A stretch of DNA of 64,000 nt, from NCBI GenBank assembly GCA_016748015.1, contig JAAOMT010000553.1, positions 152,923 to 216,922 on the forward strand, written 5' to 3'. This document shows, piece by piece, positions 58,495 to 64,000 of the stretch (position 1 is its first letter; every line of letters begins with the position of its first letter). A model generated the notes under the pieces. That model did no database searches, was not told the DNA's origin, and saw nothing but the letters and a program-made list of their open reading frames with translations. The DNA is from Geosiphon pyriformis (taxonomy: Eukaryota; Glomeromycota; Glomeromycetes; Archaeosporales; Geosiphonaceae). The translations under genes were made by a program, and so were the position numbers.

Positions 58495-59424
58495 ATATTC
58501 TCCTTTAATTAATCTTGAAGATATTCTCTGAAATTTAGAACCAATAATTATAATAGAATAACAACCAAACTTAAACACTTAATTCAACATAATTTTACAA
58601 TAATCTTTAATAATACACAAAAGACAAAAATAATAAATAATTACAAACACCCAAAACCCAAAAACAAATAAAACCCCAGACCCAAAAAAAAATATTTTTC
58701 TTTATTTTTCTTTTTCACTAATTAGTCAATTTTATCATGATTATTCCCTAAAATATTCAACAAATATTCCAAAAATTAATGTTAGTCTTGAAAACACTTC
58801 CTGACTTATCCATAACAATTAATGAAAGTCAAATCAATTACATTCAAAAAGAAACCACAGCCCCAGTAATAAATAATTCTCAGAACTACCACCCCTATAG
58901 AAGAAAAACAAGAAGTCACTCTGAGAATAAGTTACCAGAACTTTTGAAGCAGGCACTAAAAGAAAACTTTTTATCTGCCCCTATTGACATTCCACCAAAT
59001 GCTACAATGCAACAAAAACTTTTACTACTTCTCAATGAACAGAACAATGAACACATTCTTATATTTAAATACTTTCTGCATTGGAAAAGCACTTTATGAA
59101 TGAAAACTAGAACTTGAAGCAACAAATACCAACCCAGAAGCCATACAAAAACAAATTCACAATGAATTCAAGACAGCAGCTGGATCAACAAATACTCGCT
59201 ACAAACTTAGAGCAGCTCTTAGACTCTATGACTTGTTTAATACTTGTGAAAACGTCCTACAAAGCCCAATACTTCAATCATTGAAATACAATACATTAAA
59301 AAGCTCACAAAACTGAAATTTCAACAATTTTCAGAGCAAATCACTTCAATTATTTTGGATCACTATCTCAATATTACAGATAGTGCTTGGATTTCGACGG
59401 AGCTCAGTCTTGAAGAGGAGATTA
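58495..59424 (+). pseudogene. 3' internal remainder of outer element B with decayed third ORF
   Basis: Resumes B exactly where 48605 stopped: ATATTCTCCTTT corresponds to ACATCCCCTTTT of B2. The third-ORF homologue starts at ATG 58738, is open from 58779 as MLVLKTLPDLSITINES, and breaks by frameshift near 59080 (KYFLHWKSTL). Further fragments (RAALRLYDLFNTCENVLQ) run to the polypurine tract. Confidence 0.85.
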
Positions 59425-60406
59425 TGTTACCAGTAGAATTTTAGTTATTAATTAGCATGAAATTACCCTTATAATTCCTATCATTAATTAACATATTAAT
59501 ATCAATCCAAATTATCACTTATTATTTAATCAATTTATCACATATCACGATTCAATTAATAATCTAATTAGTACAACAGAAAGTAGGATGATCAAATTAC
59601 ACAATACTCTGAACTTTGTAACATTCTAAAATTCGCCGAAATTTACAAAAATTCGCCGAAATTTATAGAAATTTGCCGAAATTATGAATAGTTTATCCAA
59701 ATTAATTAATAGTTCAGCGAAATAACTTGTAGTTCATTAAAATGTATTTTTAGTTTGCCAAAATTTGAGCAAAGAGAAAAAGTGCAAGTTCATAGACTAG
59801 TACTACAACAAGTTGTATAAAAGAAAAGCTTTTCTTTTCAAGAAAATGTATCTTACTTTAGATTTATTACTTAGGACCATTCCTATATACACAAAAAGAA
59901 ATAAATATCAAATAATTCAAAAAAACCAAATTCTTTAATTATTGCACTTGGAAAATCCCCAAAACCCAACTAGCGTTTTGAAATTAATTAGCTACCAATT
60001 TCAGTAAACTGTTAGTGACTCCAGGCCTGGATAGAAAACGTTTCTCTTGATTTCTTTTACATTTTTTTTATTTTTTTATTTTTTTTCTTATTATAATCAT
60101 TAGGGTAGCCTACAAACGAGATTCCTGTAGAAGAGTTGACTTTTACAGCAAAGTAACTACACATTTTTAGTAAACTTCCAAATGAGCAATTCCTGGGAAA
60201 GAGTTGACATTTACTACAACGTAACTACATAAAGTAACTGGCAAGAAATTGGCCATTCCACTTATAAGCCTAGCAGTTCAAATTATAGGAGATAATTTGA
60301 AGATAAATTCAGCTATTAGAGGTTTAACTACTTCTAGAAAACGTGAATTTGCAACCAACAGACAGTTACAACATTCAAGAAAAGAGACCAAAAACCTCCA
60401 ATAACA
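59425..60406 (+). repeat. LTR-D (3' LTR of outer element B)
   Basis: TGTTACCAGTAGAATTTT ... CTCCAATAACA, 982 bp, pairing with LTR-A by shared variants. TATA box at 59816-59823. The right flank is inside the integrase gene of element C. Confidence 0.88.
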
Positions 60407-61270
60407 CCGTATACTAATTTAAATGGTGTTGTTTATATAGTGTCATGCTTTATTGTCTGATAAACAAATAACACTAATAGTATAATTAAATCCCATTTAT
60501 CCTGGTTTTTTTGGCTGATTTTGGCAATGGCTTCACACAATGTTCTGTTGAATCTTTTGACTAACTCATTTGTTTGTGGATAGTATAGTGATAATAATAG
60601 TCTTTTAATTCTAAATTTTTGACTTAATTCTGCTAGTGTTTTATTTACAAAGTAAGTTTCTTGATCTGATAGTAGTTCTTTTGGACATCTGTGTTGACAA
60701 ATCAAATCTTGATGAACAAATTTGGCAATGGATTTTGTATCTGCTTTTTGAATTGCTTTTGCTTCTGGCCATTTTGTGAAATAGTCCATGGTTACTACAA
60801 TATATCTGTTGCCTTTGCTGGTTATTGTTAATGGTTTGACTAAGTCAATTCCAATGCAGTCAAATAGTTGTCCCACTTTGATTGGTCTCAATGGTTCACT
60901 GGGTTTTGTTCCTTCTTTTCTCTGACAAGCATCACAATTTTGAACATATTAGATGATATCTGGATACATTGATGACCAATAGTATTTTTTTTTGGTTCTC
61001 TTTATTGTTGCTTCTTTATGGAAATGTTCTGCTGTTAGATTTGAGTGCATGTTGAACAATATTGTTTCTTTCTCTGGTTTTGTGATTACTTTGGTTGGTT
61101 GATCTGTATTTTTTTGTTTTTGTGATAAAGTATATTTTGGTAGTTGATAAAATATTTTGATTGTTGTTTTATGTTGTTTTGTTTCTTTTGAAATAATTTC
61201 TTCTTGAACAATTGGGTATTTATATAATGTTGGAGTTGTTAGTATTTTTGTATATTTATGTTTTGTTATA
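60407..61270 (-). pseudogene. Integrase of element C, 3'-truncated
   Basis: Finger region MHSNLTAEHFHKEATI keeps both His. Then IGIDLVKPLTITSKGN, LLSDQETYFVN and TNELVKRFNRTLCE, with Lys in place of the catalytic Glu as in A. Stops between finger and core. The C-terminal GPY/F part is absent because LTR-D abuts it. Confidence 0.82.
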
Positions 61271-61279
61271 TTTTTTGGG

Positions 61280-61720
61280 TTAAAATGTTTTTAGATTTGT
61301 CTTATTTGTGACAAACCATGAGCATTTTTATTGCCTTTTCTTATTTTATAATATATTGTAAATATATATGGTGATAGTGCTATTTTCTATCTTACATGAT
61401 GATCATTTTCAAATTTTTGCTTCTGGATTAAAGTTAATTTTTTATGATTAGTATACACATTAAACTTTTGACTCAAGTATTTTTTCTATTTTATGACTGC
61501 CCAATAGATAGCTAAGTGTTCCAATGCTGAAGTTCCATAGTTTTTTTCAGCTGGATTTAAGCTTCTACTGGTATAAGCTACTAGATGTTTTCATTCATCT
61601 AGTTTTTTTTAAGATAATACTGCTCCAAATGCTTGACCTGATGCATCTGTGGTAATGATAAATAGTTTGCTGTAATCTGAATACATCAACACTGGAGCTT
61701 AAATAAGCTTTTTTTTTAGT
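61280..61720 (-). pseudogene. RNase H of element C
   Basis: ITTDASGQAFGAVLS-type strand (61630-61670) with the Asp retained, and the Glu helix near 61510-61550. Stop-rich. Confidence 0.65.
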
Positions 61721-62700
61721 GTGTCAAATGCTTCTTGTTGAGCTTCTGTCCATTTATACTTTATATTCTTGGTTTGTAAATGATAGAATAGCTGAGCTAG
61801 TTTAGAAAAATTTTTAATAAAGCAGTGATAATAGTCTGTAAATCCCAAAAATGCTCTCAGTTCCATCAAGTTGGTTAGTACTGGAAAGTTTTTTACTATT
61901 GCAATTTTATCTGGATCTGTTTTAATGCTATCTTTGCTTACAATATGTCCCAAAAATTTCAACTCTGTTTTGCTAAAAAAACATTTGGTTATATTTAATT
62001 TCAATCTTGCCCTTCTCAATCTTTCAAACACTTGTTGAAAATAATGTAGATGGTCATCAAATGTCTTGAAAAACACATTGGTGTCATCTAAGTAAACAAC
62101 TACTAATTTTCACAGTAGTCTAGTATAGACAATTTCTATAAGCCATTAAAATATTGCTGGAGCATTTATCAAGCCAAATGGTATTACTTCGAACTCAAAA
62201 TTTTTTTTCTGGGTTGTGAAAGCTGTCTTCTTTTTATCTTCTGGTTTCATGGCTACTTACCAGTAATTACTGTCTAAGTCCAAAGTTGAGAACCATTTTT
62301 TTCCTCCAAAAGCATCGAAAAGTTCTTGGATCTTTGGAGTTGGATAGCTATCTCCTTTTGTTACTCTATTTAGTTTCCAGTAATCCACACAAAAGCAGAT
62401 TTTTCTATTTTTCTTATGGACTAATACCATTGGTAATAACCATGGGCTTATTAATGACTGAATTAGCCTGTTGTCAAGCATTTGATTGATTTCTTGATGA
62501 ATGATTTCATGGCTGGCTGGTGGTACTCTGTATGCTCTCTGTTTAATTGGCATTGTATTTCTAGTCTTGATTTGATGCTGGATAATATCAGTTCTGCCAA
62601 ATTCGTTTTCACTGACAAAGATGTTATTGAAGTTGTTAAGTAACATCTTGAGTTCTATACATTGTAGTGGATCTAGATTTTCCAAGTTCATCTGTTCCAA
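61699..62700 (-). pseudogene. Reverse transcriptase of element C
   Basis: FVSENEFGRTDIIQHQI, KQRAYRVPPASHEII, CFCVDYWKLNRVTKGDSYP, FSTLDLDSNYW, intact VVYLDDTNVF (YLDD at 62083-62094) and KCFFSKTELKFLGHIVS. The first half and the linker are open from 62982 to 62257. TAG and TAA codons break the rest. Confidence 0.85.
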
Positions 62701-62990
62701 CTGTTCTGGTTGGAGCAGATAACATTTTTCTTGTCTGTATATGGTTTGAGATATAATATCTACATATCCACACAGTTGTGAAAAGTTTGGAATAGTGTTT
62801 GGAAGTTGGTTCTCAATTTCTGTAGTCAAACATTCAATGGTGGTTCCTTCCAGTATCTCAATGATATTTCCCATGTTATTATAAATGGGAATTTTAATGT
62901 GTTTGTGGTTTTTGGCTGGTATGTATAGATTGACTAATCCAATCTTTTCTGATTTACAAAGTGTTGTTTCTGCTTCAAACATCTAAACCT
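62700..62990 (-). pseudogene. Linker domain of element C
   Basis: KIGLVNLYIPAKNHKHIKI, YNNMGNIIEILEGTTIECL and TTEIENQLPNTIPNF, in frame with the reverse transcriptase downstream. It matches the beta-type spacer of gypsy pol. Confidence 0.6.
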
Positions 62991-63109
62991 GATCTTTTAC
63001 TTTTCTTTCTATGACTACTATGTATTAATTATATGGTGAAATAGAGATTGATTGACAGATAGAGATAATTTCTTTCTTGTCAATAATCTTTTCTTCCACC
63101 ATATTGACT

Positions 63110-63600
63110 GGTACATCTATTCTACTTGTGGACCCGAATTCCTGCATCCCTCTAGCTGTAATCCCTAATTCTTTCCTGTTTCCTACTGACACTAACTGAG
63201 CTATTTTTATCAGAGGTAGAAATATTGTCTGTGCTATTTTTTGTTTGGCTCTATAATATAGGCTTTTTCAGAGTCATTCTGTAGCATTACAATAATGTTT
63301 TCTACATATCCTGTATTAATTATTCCTCTTCTGATGTTTATTCCCTTTTTTGCTAAACTACTCTTAGATGCTAGTTGAACCATTGTTGTTGCTGGGATTT
63401 CCAGTGCTATTTTGAAATCAATATAGATGTGCAAATGTGGTTCTAATTTGATGGTGTCTTTTCTGGGATATTTCAGATCAAATCTTACATCAGTATCATG
63501 TGCACATTCTGGCATAATACTTTCATTATTATTACTGAACCATCTGAGTTTCTGCTTTTTGGAGAGATCAAGAAGTGTGATGTATGTTTTGGAATTTGAA
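63110..63600 (-). pseudogene. dUTPase domain of element C
   Basis: DVRFDLKYP (motif 1), QLASKSSLAKKGI (2), RGIINTGYVENI (3, Asp to Asn), then a 1-base frameshift after EPNKK, KIAQTIFLPLIKI (4) and MQEFGSTSR (5, last Gly to Ser). Clearly homologous to the copy in A. Confidence 0.8.
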
Positions 63601-64000
63601 TTGGAGTCTGAATCATTGTTATTTTCATTGCCATATTGAGCAGAGCTAGAACCATTGTTTTCATTATTATTGTTGTTGGAGTTTGAATCAGAATTGAAAA
63701 TTGATTCCAATTCTAATGCACAGCTGCTGATTGGTCTTTTTTCTTCTGAAATTGTGTAGATTATGCATAGTAGTGGATTGTAAATAAGGTTACAATCATC
63801 ACAATATTCAAAATCACTGGAAATTAAACAATGTTAGCATAGTCTGGTATTTAATTCTTCTAGCTGTTGTTCCTGTTCTTTTTTTGTTAGTGCTAGGTTC
63901 TGATAGTGCTTGTGAAATTCCTTTGGGCCTGCTTTAATATCAAAAAAAACATCAGAATTTGGAATGAAAACTGTCTCTACTGGTTCTGATGAATTGTTTT
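63600..64000 (-). pseudogene. Start of Cys-rich module of element C, runs off window
   Basis: An acidic Asn/Asp/Ser spacer (SIFNSDSNSNNNNNENNGSSS) precedes the dUTPase, as in A. Further out the CxxC-type region near 63780-63850 begins. The rest lies outside the window. Confidence 0.5.

Larger units (their letters stand above)
40564..60406 (+). mobile_element. Outer Ty3/gypsy element B, split by nested element B2
   Basis: Consists of LTR-A, internal 41576-48605, the nested element 48606-58494, internal 58495-59424 and LTR-D. LTR-A and LTR-D share variants absent from the inner pair (GTAACATTCTAAAATT against ATAATATTCAAAAATT). The left flank is ATAC and the right flank CCGT, so no target duplication is seen. 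All genes carry stops and frameshifts. Confidence 0.88.
60407..64000 (-). mobile_element. Ty3/gypsy element C, partial, relative of element A
   Basis: Minus-strand integrase, RNase H, reverse transcriptase, linker and dUTPase, closely similar to element A. Its 3' end (end of pol, third ORF, LTR) is missing: the sequence starts at 60407 in the integrase segment that reads CCGTATACTAATT in both A (29733) and C. Its 5' half runs beyond the window. Confidence 0.88.

Noticed and set aside
40564-60406. Four LTRs as a tandem array made by unequal recombination
   Set aside because: Target duplication ACAT/ATAT, resumption of interrupted sequence and pairing of LTR variants fit nesting better.

Overview
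The window reads as a nuclear contig from an AT-rich, intron-bearing fungus. It most resembles an arbuscular mycorrhizal fungus (Glomeromycotina, Rhizophagus-like). The evidence is protein kinase-like genes with the glomeromycete signature around GFGIIYK and LHSGNIL, a small secreted protein with a Kre9/Knh1-like domain, a family-typical secreted FAD/BBE oxidase, short GT-AG introns, and a large load of decayed LTR retrotransposons. The host assignment is inference; no rRNA or tRNA gene was seen to confirm it.

Layout. 1-420 is a short stretch of ordinary composition. 421-6370 is an extremely AT-rich, gene-free desert. 6373-12400 holds three broken kinase-like fragments (all minus) and one intact-looking secreted-protein gene (8127-8874, minus). 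An N gap at 11181-11200 is flanked by two identical 730-bp copies, almost certainly an unmerged contig overlap. 12.4-23.9 kb is a gene island with three multi-exon genes: a secreted FAD-linked oxidase whose BBE region is split by a huge Asn/Gly/Ser repeat (13756-16525, +), a trihelix (Myb/SANT-like) DNA-binding protein (17453-19254, +), and a seven-helix membrane protein with a long polar tail (19633-22630, minus). 23.95-27.4 kb is a second AT-rich desert containing a minisatellite of about 57 bp.

From 27.4 kb to the end the window is almost entirely Ty3/gypsy-type LTR retrotransposons. Element A (27576-37730, minus) is complete with both LTRs and sits inside an older solo LTR. A solo LTR (39377-40459, minus) follows. 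Outer element B (40564-60406, +) is split by inner element B2 (48606-58494, +), giving four same-family LTRs in a row. Element C (60407 to the window end, minus) is a relative of A truncated at its 3' end by B.

The elements share an unusual gene order: gag (capsid, CCHC) - protease - cysteine-rich module - dUTPase - linker - reverse transcriptase - RNase H - integrase - a third ORF ending inside the 3' LTR. Parts outside the window, or lost, are not visible in every copy. The dUTPase, Cys-rich module and third ORF are the most interesting content. All copies are broken, mainly by C-to-T/G-to-A transitions, although the third ORF of B2 is still open.
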